The notes under the pieces are model-generated. The model was not told where the DNA came from and made no database searches. It saw only the letters and a list, made by a program, of their open reading frames with translations. A stretch of DNA of 64,000 nucleotides from Streptomyces caniferus (GTDB taxonomy: Bacteria > Actinomycetota > Actinomycetes > Streptomycetales > Streptomycetaceae): contig NZ_BLIN01000005.1 of the NCBI RefSeq assembly GCF_009811555.1, positions 2,179,501 through 2,243,500 on the forward strand. Reading direction: 5' to 3'. This document shows, one piece after another, positions 11,396 to 22,758 of this stretch (the first letter of the stretch is position 1; each line of letters starts with the position of its first letter). The position numbers and the translations under genes are program-made.

Positions 11396-11731
11396 TCAGA
11401 TCTCGCCGCGGAGCTTGGCGAGTGCCTCCGCGAGGATCGCCTCGCCGTCGGCGTCGCTGCGCCGCTCCCGGACGTAGGCGAGGTGGGTCTTGTACGGCTC
11501 GGTGCGCGGCGGGTCCGGCGGGCTCTCCCGGTCCTTGCCTGCCGGGAAACCACAGCGCGGGCAGTCCCAGGTGTCCGGAACCTGCGCGTCGCCGGCGAAG
11601 CTGGGCTGCGTCTCGTGCCCGTTGGAGCACCAGAAGGAGATGCGGGTGCGCGGCGCGGACTCGCCGCGCTCGGCCTCCCCCATCGGCCCCGCCCCGACCC
11701 GACTTCCTCGGATCGCGTTGCCACTTGCCAC
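11396..11731 (-). CDS. RbpA-family RNA polymerase-binding protein (RbpB-like paralogue)
   Basis: 111 residues. RbpA proteins bind RNA polymerase and the principal sigma factor and stabilise the open complex. A four-ligand zinc site is visible as C35-x3-H39 and C57-x2-C60 (WCSNGHE and DCPRCGF). The N-terminal NAIRGSRVG and the C-terminal EPYKTHLAYVRERRSDADGE align with the core and sigma-binding parts of RbpA, including the conserved E-R-R. The sequence differs clearly from the main Streptomyces RbpA (which starts MSERALRGTRLV), so I take it as the second paralogue. Start GTG at 11731, AGGGAG eight bases upstream. A strong terminator follows. Confidence 0.85.
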   Translation of the reverse strand: MASGNAIRGSRVGAGPMGEAERGESAPRTRISFWCSNGHETQPSFAGDAQVPDTWDCPRCGFPAGKDRESPPDPPRTEPYKTHLAYVRERRSDADGEAILAEALAKLRGEI

Positions 11732-11886
11732 GGTCGTAACTCCCTGCGTAATGGTGCTGCACAGCCTCTCGCAGCAGCTGCGCTGCGGAACGCCCCAGTC
11801 TACGTAAGGCCCAACGCGCGTCCAGTGGCTGGAGTTACCCGTCCGAGGACGCCTCCCTCATGATAGGCCGCGTCTCCGACGCTGTG

Positions 11887-12123
11887 TCAGTTGCCGAGCT
11901 TCATCAGAATGCCAAGCACGACAATGCAGGCGAACCACAACAGACCGATCACGATGGTGATGCGGTCGAGGTTGCGCTCGGCGACCGAGGAGCCACCGAC
12001 CGAGGACTGCATGCCGCCACCGAACATGTCGGACAGGCCGCCGCCCTTCCCCTTGTGCATGAGCACCAGCATCATCAGCAGCAGGCTGAAGACGATGAGG
12101 GCGATCGAGAACCCGATGACCAC
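11887..12123 (-). CDS. secG: Preprotein translocase subunit SecG
   Basis: Small membrane subunit of the SecYEG channel, 78 residues with two hydrophobic segments (residues about 2-22 and 54-73) joined by a glycine-rich cytoplasmic loop containing MHKGKGGGLSDMFGGG, the SecG signature. Start GTG at 12123; no strong ribosome binding site is visible. It lies downstream of tpiA, separated by a terminator-like hairpin, so it probably has its own promoter in the 140-bp gap. Confidence 0.95.
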   Translation of the reverse strand: MVIGFSIALIVFSLLLMMLVLMHKGKGGGLSDMFGGGMQSSVGGSSVAERNLDRITIVIGLLWFACIVVLGILMKLGN

Positions 12124-12188
12124 GGCTGGACCAACTCTCTAGGACTGACGGACGGACGTATGGATCACGATATCTGCACCAAAGGGTG

Positions 12189-12228
12189 CGGGGCCGGGGG
12201 CGGCGCTGCTGCACCGGTCCCGGCCCCG
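12189..12228 (-). terminator. Hairpin after tpiA
   Basis: A perfect 10-bp stem (CGGGGCCGGG / CCCGGCCCCG) with a 20-nt loop lies 37 bp past the tpiA stop and before secG. Confidence 0.6.
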
Positions 12229-12264
12229 ACAGGGTACGACGAGGGTTCCCCCTCGTCATAGCTG

Positions 12265-13041
<777 letters not shown>

Positions 13042-13046
13042 GTTGT

Positions 13047-14249
13047 TCAGTCCTCCAGAGCGGCAAGGCCGGGGAGCGTCTTGCCTTCGAGGTATTCGAG
13101 GCTGGCGCCGCCGCCGGTCGAAATATGGCCGAATGCATTCTCGTCGAAGCCCAGCAGGCGCACGGCAGCGGCCGAGTCACCGCCGCCGACGACGGTGAAG
13201 GCGTCCGAGTCCAGCAGACCCTGCGCGACGGCCTTGGTGCCGCCGGCGTAGTCGGGGTGCTCGAAGACGCCCATCGGACCGTTCCAGAAGACGGTGCCCG
13301 CGTCGGCGAGCTTCGCGGCGTAGAGCTCGCGGGTCTTCGGGCCGATGTCCAGGCCCTCCTTGTCGGCCGGGATGGCGTCCGCGGCGACGATGTCGGGGTT
13401 CGCCGGGGCCTTGGTCTTCAGGTCCGGGAACTCGGCGGAGACCAGCACGTCGACGGGGAGGACGAACTCCACACCGCGCTTCTCGGCCCGTGCCAGGTAC
13501 TCCAGGCAGACCGGGACCTGGTCCTCCTGCAGCAGCGAGATGCCGACCTCGTGGCCCTTGGCCTTGAGGAAGGTGTACGCCATGCCGCCGCCGACCAGGA
13601 TGCGGTCGGCCTTCTCGACGAGCTGGTCGATGACGGCCAGCTTGTCGGAGACCTTGGCACCACCCAGCGCGACGACGTAGGGGCGCTTGACGTTCTCGGT
13701 GAGCTTCTTGAGGACGGCGACCTCGGCCGCGATCAGGTCACCGGCAGCATGCGGAAGGCGCTGGGGCAGGTCGTAGACGGAGGCGTGCTTGCGGTGCACG
13801 GCGCCGAAGCCGTCGCCCACGTACAGGTCGGCGAGGGCGGCGAGCTGGTCGGCGAAGGCGCCGCGCTCGGCGTCGTCCTTGCTGGTCTCGCCGGCGTTGA
13901 AGCGGAGGTTCTCCAGCACCGCCACCTGACCGTCGGCGAGGCCCTCGGTCACGGAGCGGGCGGAGTCCCCCACCGTGTCGGTCGCGAAGGCCACGTCCTG
14001 CCCGAGGATCTCCCCCAGCCGCCGGGCCGCGGGGGCCAGCGAGAAGGCCGGGTCCGGGGCGCCCTTGGGACGGCCCAGGTGCGAGGCGACGATCACCTTG
14101 GCGCCGCGCTCGACGAGCTTGGCGATCGTCGGGGCGACGGCGCGGATCCGGCCGTCGTCGGTGATGGTGGTGCCGTCCAGCGGCACGTTCAGATCAGCGC
14201 GGACAAAGACGCGCTGTCCGGCGACCTGGAGGTCGTCGATCGTCTTCAT
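13047..14249 (-). CDS. pgk: Phosphoglycerate kinase
   Basis: Transfers the acyl phosphate of 1,3-bisphosphoglycerate to ADP. It has 400 residues from ATG at 14249 ([17 protein letters not shown]); an upstream in-frame start at 14282 would lack family support. The N-terminal signature [14 protein letters not shown], the ASHLGRPKG substrate loop and the nucleotide-binding [13 protein letters not shown] near the C-terminus are present. It is followed five bases later by tpiA and preceded by gap with a terminator-like hairpin between. Confidence 0.97.
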   Translation of the reverse strand: MKTIDDLQVAGQRVFVRADLNVPLDGTTITDDGRIRAVAPTIAKLVERGAKVIVASHLGRPKGAPDPAFSLAPAARRLGEILGQDVAFATDTVGDSARSVTEGLADGQVAVLENLRFNAGETSKDDAERGAFADQLAALADLYVGDGFGAVHRKHASVYDLPQRLPHAAGDLIAAEVAVLKKLTENVKRPYVVALGGAKVSDKLAVIDQLVEKADRILVGGGMAYTFLKAKGHEVGISLLQEDQVPVCLEYLARAEKRGVEFVLPVDVLVSAEFPDLKTKAPANPDIVAADAIPADKEGLDIGPKTRELYAAKLADAGTVFWNGPMGVFEHPDYAGGTKAVAQGLLDSDAFTVVGGGDSAAAVRLLGFDENAFGHISTGGGASLEYLEGKTLPGLAALED

Positions 14250-14283
14250 GAGGAAGTGACTCCGTTTGCGTAGGTCGGTCACG

Positions 14284-14329
14284 GGACGGGGCCCGTACGA
14301 CGCATCTTCGCGTCATACGAGCCCCGTCC
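14284..14329 (-). terminator. Hairpin between gap and pgk
   Basis: An outer 9-bp stem GGACGGGGC (14284-14292) / GCCCCGTCC (14321-14329) encloses a second, imperfect stem (GTACGACGC with GCGTCATAC). It sits in the 113-bp gap after gap, and could end or attenuate gap transcription ahead of pgk-tpiA. Confidence 0.65.
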
Positions 14330-14362
14330 TCACATCTCGGTGCCTCGGGTGTCAACCAGTGG

Positions 14363-15382
<1,020 letters not shown>

Positions 15383-15611
15383 TTAGGTACGCCGATGGGT
15401 CACCGGCGAGCTGTATGGGCTGTCCCCGACCGCCTCCGACCCTACCCCCAATAAGAGACGTACGTGACATTGACAAACGGGCCTCGATACCCTCAAACGA
15501 GCGCCCCCTGTCGCGTCCTTCGGCACCCGCCCGCGCCGCTCCCGACAGCACCGATCCGGGAGTGACACGAGGGCGTGAGAAGGACACCGGGGGCGAACGC
15601 GACGCGGGTCG

Positions 15612-16601
15612 TCAGCCGACCATGCCCTCGGCGAGTTCCTCGGTGAGGTTGGACTCCGTGCCGGGGATGCCGAGGTCCTGGGCGCGCTTGTCGGCCATCG
15701 CCAGCAGCCGGCGGATCCGGCCGGCGACGGCGTCCTTGGTCAGCGGCGGGTCGGCGAGGGCGCCCAGCTCCTCCAGGGAGGCCTGCTTGTGCTCCATGCG
15801 CAGGCGGCCGGCCGCCGCGAGGTGCTCGGGCACCTCCTCGCCCAGGATCTCCAGGGCCCGCTGCACCCGGGCGCCGGCGGCGACCGCGGCGCGCGCCGAG
15901 CGGCGGAGGTTGGCGTCGTCGAAGTTGGCGAGGCGGTTGGCGGTGGCGCGCACCTCGCGGCGCATCCGCCGCTCCTCCCACGCGAGCACCGACTCATGGG
16001 CGCCGAGCCGCGTCAGCAGCGCGCCGATGGCGTCACCGTCACGGACGACGACGCGGTCCACGCCGCGCACCTCGCGGGCCTTGGCGCCGATGCCGAGCCG
16101 GCGGGCGGCGCCGACCAGCGCGAGGGCCGCCTCGGGCCCGGGGCAGGTGACCTCCAGCGACGAGGAGCGGCCGGGCTCGGTCAGCGAGCCGTGGGCCAGG
16201 AAGGCGCCGCGCCAGGCCGCCTCGGCATCGCAGGTCGCGCCGGAGACCACCTGTGGTGGCAGCCCGCGGATGGGCCGGCCGCGGCCGTCCACCAGACCGG
16301 TCTGGCGCGCCAGCTGGTCCCCGCCGGCCACGACCCGGACGACGTAGCGGCTGCCGCGCCGCAGGCCGCCGGGGGCCATCACCACCAGGTCGGAGCTGTG
16401 CCCGAAGATTTCCAGGATGTCCTTGCGCAGCCGCCGGGCGGCGATGCCCGTGTCCAGCTCCGCCTCGATCACGATGCGCCCGCTGACCAGGTGCAGACCG
16501 CCCGCAAACCGCAGGATCGACGAGACCTCCGACTTCCGGCAGCAGGTCCGGGTGACGGGGAGCCGGGAGATTTCATCCTTCACCGCTGCCGTCATCGCCA
16601 T
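15612..16601 (-). CDS. whiA: Sporulation transcription regulator WhiA
   Basis: Needed in Streptomyces for the switch from aerial growth to sporulation septation, acting with WhiB. It has 329 residues: a degenerate LAGLIDADG-type N-terminal part ([20 protein letters not shown], then a repeat around [17 protein letters not shown]) and a C-terminal helix-turn-helix ([20 protein letters not shown]). ATG at 16601 overlaps the yvcK 3' end by ten bases; a second ATG at 16595 would give the classic ATGA overlap. It is the last gene of uvrC-rapZ-yvcK-whiA. Confidence 0.96.
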   Translation of the reverse strand: MAMTAAVKDEISRLPVTRTCCRKSEVSSILRFAGGLHLVSGRIVIEAELDTGIAARRLRKDILEIFGHSSDLVVMAPGGLRRGSRYVVRVVAGGDQLARQTGLVDGRGRPIRGLPPQVVSGATCDAEAAWRGAFLAHGSLTEPGRSSSLEVTCPGPEAALALVGAARRLGIGAKAREVRGVDRVVVRDGDAIGALLTRLGAHESVLAWEERRMRREVRATANRLANFDDANLRRSARAAVAAGARVQRALEILGEEVPEHLAAAGRLRMEHKQASLEELGALADPPLTKDAVAGRIRRLLAMADKRAQDLGIPGTESNLTEELAEGMVG

Positions 16602-17653
16602 GGGCCGATCCTTCCATGCATCCGAAAAATACGGTCGTACGCGGCTGCCAGCAGCTCCGGGTCGTGCCGGTCGGGGGCTCCCCCGGCGCTCGACCGGGCG
16701 TCGTCTCCTTGTGCGGCGACCGCCGCCAGCTCGACCTCGCTGCCGACCAGCTGCTTGGCGGCAACCGTCAGACCTTCGATGTCGGGCACGGCGGCCTTGT
16801 CGGCCAGCACCACGTCGAAGGCGAGTTTAGGGGCGTGTCGGGCCAAAACCTCCAAATGACGCTGCGGGGAGAAGCCATCGGTTTCGCCCGGTTGGGGCGC
16901 AAGGTTGAGCGAAAGGACCTTTCGGGCCTTGGTCTCCTCCAGCGCTTCGCGCAGCTCGGGCACCAGCAGATGCGGGATCACGGAGGAGAACCAGGAACCC
17001 GGTCCGAGCACCACCCAATCGGCGTCACGCACCGCGGCGACGGCCTCCGGGACGGCCGGCGGGTCCTCGGGGACCACATGGACGGACTGCACCTCACCGC
17101 GGGTGAGCGCGACGGTGGCCTGGCCGCGGACCGTGGTGATCGCGTCCGGACGGCCCTCGTCATGGCCCTTGACCTGGGCCTGGAGCTCCAGGGGCACCGC
17201 CGACATGGGCAGCACCCGGCCGTGCGCGCCGAGCAGCTTGCCGACCAGGTCGAGCGCCTGGACATGGTCGCCGAGCTGCTCCCACAGGGCGACGATCAGC
17301 AGATTGCCGACCGCGTGGTCGTGCAGCTCGCCCTCGCTGGTGAAGCGGTGCTGGATCACCCGGGACCAGGTCTGGCCCCAGTCGTCGTCGCCGCACAGTG
17401 CGGCCAGCGCCTTGCGCAGGTCGCCGGGCGGCAGGACGCCCAGCTCGTCGCGGAGCCGGCCGCTGGAGCCGCCGTCGTCGGCGACCGTGACGACGGCGGT
17501 CAGGTCACCGGTGATACGGCGCAGCGCGGTGAGTGAGGCGGACAGGCCCATGCCGCCGCCCAGTGCCACCACCTTGGGGGTGGCCCCCTTCGTCATACGG
17601 CCGCTGGGTACGAGGCGCCGGACCCTGCGCAGCCGTGGGGCACGCCCGCTCAC
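16592..17653 (-). CDS. yvcK: YvcK/CofD-like gluconeogenesis factor
   Basis: 353 residues. Members of this UDP-sugar-binding family are needed for growth on gluconeogenic carbon sources and for cell shape in other Gram-positives. The motif [19 protein letters not shown] and then [20 protein letters not shown] mark the family. The GTG at 17653 overlaps the rapZ stop (GTGA); an internal ATG (MTKGATPK) 19 codons in is an alternative. The end overlaps whiA, and rapZ-yvcK-whiA is a widely conserved trio. Confidence 0.93.
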   Translation of the reverse strand: MSGRAPRLRRVRRLVPSGRMTKGATPKVVALGGGMGLSASLTALRRITGDLTAVVTVADDGGSSGRLRDELGVLPPGDLRKALAALCGDDDWGQTWSRVIQHRFTSEGELHDHAVGNLLIVALWEQLGDHVQALDLVGKLLGAHGRVLPMSAVPLELQAQVKGHDEGRPDAITTVRGQATVALTRGEVQSVHVVPEDPPAVPEAVAAVRDADWVVLGPGSWFSSVIPHLLVPELREALEETKARKVLSLNLAPQPGETDGFSPQRHLEVLARHAPKLAFDVVLADKAAVPDIEGLTVAAKQLVGSEVELAAVAAQGDDARSSAGGAPDRHDPELLAAAYDRIFRMHGRIGPWR

Positions 17654-18594
17654 TCGCGCCCCATGTCCCGGTGGACGACGACGGTTTCCACCCCTTCGGA
17701 GACCAGCCGGCGGGCGAGCTTCTCGGACATCGCGACACTGCGGTGCTTGCCGCCCGTGCAGCCCACGGCGATGGTCACATAGCGCTTGCCCTCACGGCGG
17801 TAGCCCTCGGCCACGATCCGCAGCAGCTCGGCGTAGCCGTCCAGGAACTCCTTGGAGCCCGGCTGGCTGAAGACGTAGTTGGAGACCTCGTCGTTGAGAC
17901 CCGTGAAGGGGCGCAGCTCGGGGACCCAGTGCGGGTTGGGGATGAAGCGGCAGTCGATGACCATGTCGGCGTCGACCGGCAGGCCGTACTTGAAGCCGAA
18001 GGACATGACCGTGGCGCGCAGCTCGGGGACCTCTTCGCCGGCGAACTGGGCGTCCATCTTGGCGCGCAGTTCATGGACGTTGAGGCTGGAGGTGTCGATG
18101 ACCAGGTCGGCGTCGCCGCGCAGCTCGCGCAGCAGATCGCGCTCGGCGACGATGCCGTCGACGATCCGGCCGTCGCCCTGGAGGGGGTGCGGGCGGCGCA
18201 CCGACTCGAAGCGGCGCACCAGGGCCTCGTCGGAGGACTCCAGGAAGACGATGCGGCGCTTGACGTTCTGCGCGTCGAGGGTGGCCAGCGACTCCTTGAG
18301 GTTGGCGAAGAAGCGGCGGCCGCGGACGTCGACGACGACCGCGATCCGGGCGACGTTGCCCTGCGAGCGGGCGCCCAGCTCGACCATCGGGGCGATCAGC
18401 TCGGGCGGGATGTTGTCGACCACGAACCAGCCGAGGTCCTCCAGACACTTCGCGGCCGTACTGCGGCCGGCGCCGGACATCCCGGAGATGATCACCAACT
18501 CGGGGATCGCGGCGCTCTCGCCCTGGTCGGTCGTGCCCGTACTCACCTGTGCACCGTCTCTCTCGGTTTCCTGCGCTTCGTGCGGTGTGCTCAT
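17650..18594 (-). CDS. rapZ: RNase adapter / nucleotide-binding protein RapZ
   Basis: 314 residues with an N-terminal P-loop ([21 protein letters not shown]) and the conserved C-terminal domain with [16 protein letters not shown] and [21 protein letters not shown]. In enterobacteria RapZ guides an RNase to a small RNA controlling amino-sugar synthesis; the actinobacterial role is not established. The first 25 residues are a poorly conserved acidic extension. ATG at 18594 overlaps the uvrC stop (ATGA), so it is translated with uvrC. Confidence 0.94.
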   Translation of the reverse strand: MSTPHEAQETERDGAQVSTGTTDQGESAAIPELVIISGMSGAGRSTAAKCLEDLGWFVVDNIPPELIAPMVELGARSQGNVARIAVVVDVRGRRFFANLKESLATLDAQNVKRRIVFLESSDEALVRRFESVRRPHPLQGDGRIVDGIVAERDLLRELRGDADLVIDTSSLNVHELRAKMDAQFAGEEVPELRATVMSFGFKYGLPVDADMVIDCRFIPNPHWVPELRPFTGLNDEVSNYVFSQPGSKEFLDGYAELLRIVAEGYRREGKRYVTIAVGCTGGKHRSVAMSEKLARRLVSEGVETVVVHRDMGRE

Positions 18595-20720
18595 CGTTCC
18601 TGCCCCCGTTCTGCCGACAACGCGGCCGGTGGGGCCCCGTCATCCTCAATGATCTCTCCTGTGGCGGTGTTCACCGCGGGGGCGGACGGCGCCGCCCCGG
18701 CGAGCGCCGCGGCGACCGTCTCCGCGGTCTTGCGGCCGACGCCCGGCACCTCGCAGATCTCGTCGACCGTCGCGGCCCGCAGCTTCTTCACCGAGCCGAA
18801 GTGTTTGAGCAGTGCCTGGCGGCGGGTGTCGCCGAGGCCGGCGACGGCGTCGAGCGGCGAGGACTTCAGCCGCTTGGTGCGCTTGCTGCGCTGGTAGGTG
18901 ATGGCGAAGCGGTGCGCCTCGTCGCGGACGCGCTGGAGGAGGTAGAGGCCCTCGCTGCTGCGCGGCAGCACGACCGGGTCGTCGTCCTCGGGCAGCCAGA
19001 CCTCTTCGAGGCGCTTGGCCAGGCCGCAGACCGCGACATCGTCGATGCCGAGTTCGTCCAGGGCCCGGCGGGCGGCCGCGACCTGGGGGGCGCCGCCGTC
19101 GACGACCACGAGCTGGGGCGGGTAGGCGAACCGCTTGGGGCGGCCGTCCTCGTCGGTCGGGCGGCCGGCCAGGGGGTCCGTCTCCAGGTCGTCGGCGAGG
19201 GCCGTGACCGGACCGCTGCCGGGTGTGACGCCGGTGTCGGGTGTGACACCGCTGCCGTTGACGCCGGTGCCGTCCGCGGGGGCGTTCCCGGCCGGCTCCT
19301 CCGTCCACTCGCCGGACTTCTGCTTCTCCTGGAGATAGCGCTTGAAGCGGCGGCCGATGACCTCGTGCATGGACCGGACATCGTCCTGGCCCTGGAAGGT
19401 CTTGATCTGGAAGCGGCGGTATTCGCTCTTCCGGGCGAGACCGTCCTCGAACACCACCATCGAGGCCACGACGTCGTCGCCCTGGAGGTGGGAGATGTCG
19501 AAGCACTCGATGCGCAGCGGTACCGCGTCCAGGCCGAGCGCCTCGGCGATCTCCTCCAGGGCGCGGGAGCGGGTGGTGAGGTCGGAGGCGCGCTTGGTCT
19601 TGTGCAGCGCCAGGGCCTGCTGGGCGTTGCGGCCGACCGTGGCCATCAGGTCCTTCTTGTCGCCGCGCTGCGGGATGCGCAGCGAGACCTGGGAGCCGCG
19701 GCGCTCGGAGAGCCACTGCGCGATCGGCTCGACGGGCTCGGGGAGCGCCGGGACCAGGACCTCCTTGGGGACGGCGTCGCCCCGCTCCTCGCCGTACAGC
19801 TGCTGGAGGGCGTGCTCGACGAGACCGCTGGTGGTGACGGCCTCGACCTTGTCCGTCACCCAGCCGCGCTGGCCGCGCACCCGGCCGCCGCGGACGTGGA
19901 AGATCTGGACGGCGGCTTCGAGTTCGTCCTCGGCGACGGCGATCAGATCGGCGTCCGTGGCGTCGGCGAGCACCACGGCGCTCTTCTCCATGGCCCGCTT
20001 GAGCGCCCCTATGTCGTCCCGCAGCCGGGCGGCGCGTTCGTACTCCATCTCCTCGGCGGCCTTCTGCATCCGGCGCTCCAGGCGGCGGATGTACGCGCCG
20101 GTGCGGCCGGCCATGAAGTCGCAGAACTCCTCGGCGAGTTCGTGGTGCTCCTCGGCGGAGACCCGCCCGACGCAGGGGGCCGAGCACTTGCCGATGTAGC
20201 CGAGCAGACAGGGGCGGCCGATCTGCGCGGAGCGCTTGAAGACGCCGGCGGAGCACGTCCGTACGGGGAAGACGCGCAGCATCAGGTCGACGGTCTCGCG
20301 GATGGCCCAGGCATGGCCGTACGGACCGAAGTAGCGCACGCCCTTCTTCTTGGCGCCGCGCATGACCTGGACCCGCGGGAACTCCTCGTTGAGGGTCACC
20401 GCGAGGTACGGATAGCTCTTGTCGTCGCGGTACTTGACGTTGAACCGCGGGTCGAACTCCTTGATCCAGGTGTATTCGAGCTGGAGCGCCTCGACCTCGG
20501 TGGAGACGACGGTCCACTCCACGGCGGCCGCGGTGGTGACCATCGTGCGCGTCCGCGGATGGAGGCCGGCCAGGTCCTGGAAGTAGTTGGCCAGGCGCTG
20601 GCGCAGGCTCTTGGCCTTGCCGACGTAGATGACCCGGCCGTGTTCGTCGCGGAACTTATAGACCCCCGGCGAGTCGGGGATCTGTCCCGGCTTGGGTCGA
20701 TAGCTGCTGGGGTCTGCCAT
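18591..20720 (-). CDS. uvrC: Excinuclease ABC subunit C
   Basis: Makes the dual incisions in nucleotide excision repair. About 709 residues from ATG at 20720 ([21 protein letters not shown]). Domains in order: GIY-YIG nuclease ([20 protein letters not shown]), cysteine-rich region, UVR motif ([20 protein letters not shown]), RNase H-like nuclease half and C-terminal helix-hairpin-helix pair ([30 protein letters not shown]). A low-complexity insert of about 45 residues rich in G, T, P and V lies near residue 490, encoded by short tandem DNA repeats. The damage-type promoter at 20728-20750 puts the -10 seven bases before the ATG, which predicts a leaderless mRNA. First gene of uvrC-rapZ-yvcK-whiA. 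Confidence 0.97.
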   Translation of the reverse strand: MADPSSYRPKPGQIPDSPGVYKFRDEHGRVIYVGKAKSLRQRLANYFQDLAGLHPRTRTMVTTAAAVEWTVVSTEVEALQLEYTWIKEFDPRFNVKYRDDKSYPYLAVTLNEEFPRVQVMRGAKKKGVRYFGPYGHAWAIRETVDLMLRVFPVRTCSAGVFKRSAQIGRPCLLGYIGKCSAPCVGRVSAEEHHELAEEFCDFMAGRTGAYIRRLERRMQKAAEEMEYERAARLRDDIGALKRAMEKSAVVLADATDADLIAVAEDELEAAVQIFHVRGGRVRGQRGWVTDKVEAVTTSGLVEHALQQLYGEERGDAVPKEVLVPALPEPVEPIAQWLSERRGSQVSLRIPQRGDKKDLMATVGRNAQQALALHKTKRASDLTTRSRALEEIAEALGLDAVPLRIECFDISHLQGDDVVASMVVFEDGLARKSEYRRFQIKTFQGQDDVRSMHEVIGRRFKRYLQEKQKSGEWTEEPAGNAPADGTGVNGSGVTPDTGVTPGSGPVTALADDLETDPLAGRPTDEDGRPKRFAYPPQLVVVDGGAPQVAAARRALDELGIDDVAVCGLAKRLEEVWLPEDDDPVVLPRSSEGLYLLQRVRDEAHRFAITYQRSKRTKRLKSSPLDAVAGLGDTRRQALLKHFGSVKKLRAATVDEICEVPGVGRKTAETVAAALAGAAPSAPAVNTATGEIIEDDGAPPAALSAERGQER

Positions 20721-20727
20721 GCACACC

Positions 20728-20750
20728 ACCCTACTGACCGGGACCGACAA
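20728..20750 (-). promoter_or_regulatory. RecA-NDp/PafBC-type damage promoter of uvrC
   Basis: Minus strand TTGTCGGTCC (20750-20741), 7-nt spacer, TAGGGT (20733-20728). It matches TTGTCRGT and TAnnnT exactly; only the last two bases of the upstream box differ. Transcription would start at or next to the uvrC ATG. Confidence 0.7.
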
Positions 20751-20921
20751 TCACCGTTCCCGGACCATGCTCGTCCGCCACCGGCGGCGGCCCGGGCCGG
20801 GAGCGACGGGGCCGGCGTGCCGGGGCGGGCCGGCACCCCCCCGACCCGGCGCGCGGCCGGGCCCGGCACAACCGACCGTCCGCCCCGGCACGACGGCCGG
20901 CCCGCCCCGCCCCCGAACCCC

Positions 20922-21803
20922 TCAGCCGCTCCGCCGCCTGCGCAGCGCCGCCGAGGCGGACAGTGCCAGGGCGAGCAGGGCGGCGGTGCCCGCCACGGTC
21001 GTGGCGGCGATCACCGGGAGGCTGTCGCCCGCGAGCGTGGCCGCCGTGACGGGCGGGGGGACGTGCGGCTCCCGCGGCCCGGCCCCGGCGGTGGCCGCCG
21101 GCCCGTAGCCGCCGGCCTCGCCGCGCCGGTCGTACGCGGAGCCGGGGAGCTTGTCCCCGTAGGCCCGCACCACCCGCTTCCGGTAGGCGGCGAGGGTGGT
21201 GCCGTGCGCGCCGACGGCCTTGCGGGCGTCCGGGTCCAGCGGCTCGACCCGGTCGCCGTGCTGTACGTACCAGGCGTCGATCTGCGGTTCCTGGAAGACC
21301 GTGCCGCCCTCGGCCCGCGCGGCCCCGGCCGCGGTGTAGCGGGTCTCGTCGTCGCCGGCGGCGATGTTGACGACCTTCCAGGCGGCGCCCCGCCGTGCGG
21401 TCCACACCGAAGCCGTGCGGCCGTCGCCCGCGACGGCCTTGCTGGCGAGGAACTCCAGGCGGGCGACGGGAGCGCCGTCGCGGCCGCGGACGAAGTCCGG
21501 TGACAGGACGTAGACGGGCACGGCGCCGCCCTCGATGTGCGGCGCGGCCTGCGCGGCGCCGGGAGCGGCGGCGGGCGCACCGCCGTGCTTCCGTTCGGCG
21601 GCGAAGAACCGGGCGACGGTCTCCAGCGTCGCGGGGTCGGTGGCCGCCGCGTGCGCGGCGGTGACGCTCGCCGGGGCGGGTGTCCGGGGCACGGGGACGG
21701 GTGCGGCCAGGGCGAGATGCGGGGTGAGGCCGAGGAGGACCGTGGCGGACGTGCCGGTGGCGACGGCGCGGAGGGCGGTGCGGACGGCGGTGCGCTTCGT
21801 CAT
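20922..21803 (-). CDS. Secreted/membrane-anchored protein partnered with papain-like protease
   Basis: 293 residues of unknown function. It has a signal peptide (residues 1-33, ending HLALAAP), a central domain of about 150 residues (GAVPVYVLSPDFVRGRD, AWKVVNIAAGDDETRYTA, PQIDAWYVQHGDRVEPLDPDA) and a single C-terminal membrane helix (VIAATTVAGTAALLALAL) followed by RRRRSG, as in cell-surface anchored proteins. ATG lies four bases after the stop of the secreted protease gene, so the two are translated together. The pairing suggests a partner, inhibitor or anchor for the protease; that is inference. Confidence 0.85.
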   Translation of the reverse strand: MTKRTAVRTALRAVATGTSATVLLGLTPHLALAAPVPVPRTPAPASVTAAHAAATDPATLETVARFFAAERKHGGAPAAAPGAAQAAPHIEGGAVPVYVLSPDFVRGRDGAPVARLEFLASKAVAGDGRTASVWTARRGAAWKVVNIAAGDDETRYTAAGAARAEGGTVFQEPQIDAWYVQHGDRVEPLDPDARKAVGAHGTTLAAYRKRVVRAYGDKLPGSAYDRRGEAGGYGPAATAGAGPREPHVPPPVTAATLAGDSLPVIAATTVAGTAALLALALSASAALRRRRSG

Positions 21804-21807
21804 GGCC

Positions 21808-22452
21808 TCAGGCTCCTATCCGGTACAGGGAGTGTGTCCAGGAGAAGGAGCTGCCGTTCACGTAGTAGTCGAAATCGCCCCAGTTGTAGCGATTGTTGGT
21901 CGACCATGGATCACCCCAGTACACCCAGTGGCGGTCCGTGTCATATCCGTAAATCACATGCATATGGCCACCCCCGGAGGACCACTGGATGCGGGTCTCG
22001 ACGGGCCGGCCGGCGTCGATCTCGCTCCGCACGGTGTCGTCGCGGAGCCAACCGGCCACGTAGGAACCGGAGTTGATGCCCATCCAGGCGAAGGCGTTCT
22101 GCACATTGCCGAGAGTGGCTTGGTCATTGGGGCAGGCGGTGCCCTGCCCGCGGCCGAAGGCGGCATTGCAGAACTGGTTCTGGCTGTAGTTCCTGCCGTA
22201 CCAGGCCGCGATGGTGTTGCCGGAGCCCGCCCAGCACCAGTTGGTCTGTTCCTGGGCCTGCATGGCGATGTCGAGGCGGTGAGTGGCACCGGATGCGGCG
22301 GCCGGCCGGGGGGCGGCGGCGTACGCCGGGGGCGCGACGGGGGTGGCGAAGGCGGCGGTCGTCCCGGTGAGCAGGGTCAGTGCGGCGGCGGCGAGCGCCG
22401 CGGCCGACAGCCCTCTGCGGCGGGAACGGCGTGCGTGGGGTGCACGGGTCAT
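21808..22452 (-). CDS. Secreted papain-like cysteine protease
   Basis: 214 residues with a signal peptide (cut near TTAAFA/TP). The mature part has the papain-fold catalytic layout: Cys73 in EQTNWCWAGSGNTIAAWYG, His165 (or His163) in GGGHMHVIYGYD and Asp181 in VYWGDPW. The size and WCWA context resemble the C39-like/C70-type papain-like proteases of actinobacteria and plant pathogens. The ribosome binding site GGAGGAA is five bases from ATG at 22452. A 62-bp inverted repeat sits in the leader. The substrate is unknown. Confidence 0.85.
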   Translation of the reverse strand: MTRAPHARRSRRRGLSAAALAAAALTLLTGTTAAFATPVAPPAYAAAPRPAAASGATHRLDIAMQAQEQTNWCWAGSGNTIAAWYGRNYSQNQFCNAAFGRGQGTACPNDQATLGNVQNAFAWMGINSGSYVAGWLRDDTVRSEIDAGRPVETRIQWSSGGGHMHVIYGYDTDRHWVYWGDPWSTNNRYNWGDFDYYVNGSSFSWTHSLYRIGA

Positions 22453-22758
22453 GGCGTTCCTCCGAACTTGGGCCTGTCTTCAAAATCCCGTCGTTCGCCC
22501 GCAAGGCAGGCGGGACTTTGACGACAGGCCCTAGGGGGGGGTGAGGGGGAGAGGAGCGCATCCGGATGCTGCTGAGGAGCATCAAGTGTTGTCGCAGGCA
22601 GGTCAACACGCTTGAATGCGGGATGACATGGGGGGTGTGGACGGACCGCTCCGCATGTGAACGGCCGGTGCCCGGCGTACTGCGGTGAACAGGCAGGCAG
22701 AGCGTGCAGCGTGCGATCCGGTTGTGAACGTTCACCCGCGCGCCGGAGGATGGAAGCA
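22453..22758. other. Divergent intergenic region with inverted repeat and G-tract
   Basis: 306 bp between the protease gene and a divergent HTH regulator. It holds the 22470-22531 inverted repeat, a run of nine G residues just after it (22534-22540 region) and otherwise AT-poor sequence. Promoters for both directions must lie here, but I could not assign hexamers. A longer in-frame start for the regulator at 22657 is less likely than 22759. Confidence 0.5.
22470..22531. repeat. 62-bp near-perfect inverted repeat (MITE-like or regulatory hairpin)
   Basis: The arms 22470-22490 and 22511-22531 pair over 21 bp with two mismatches; the outer ends are GGGCCTGTC / GACAGGCCC. The 20-nt centre has no long stem of its own. 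It starts 18 bp upstream of the protease ATG and would be transcribed in its leader. Size and terminal repeats fit a miniature inverted-repeat element, but no clear target-site duplication is seen. Confidence 0.7.

Noticed and set aside
18549..21503. Very long plus-strand frame opposite uvrC
   Set aside because: An antisense shadow of uvrC and its neighbours; the amino acid content is V/D/G/L-rich without any domain.
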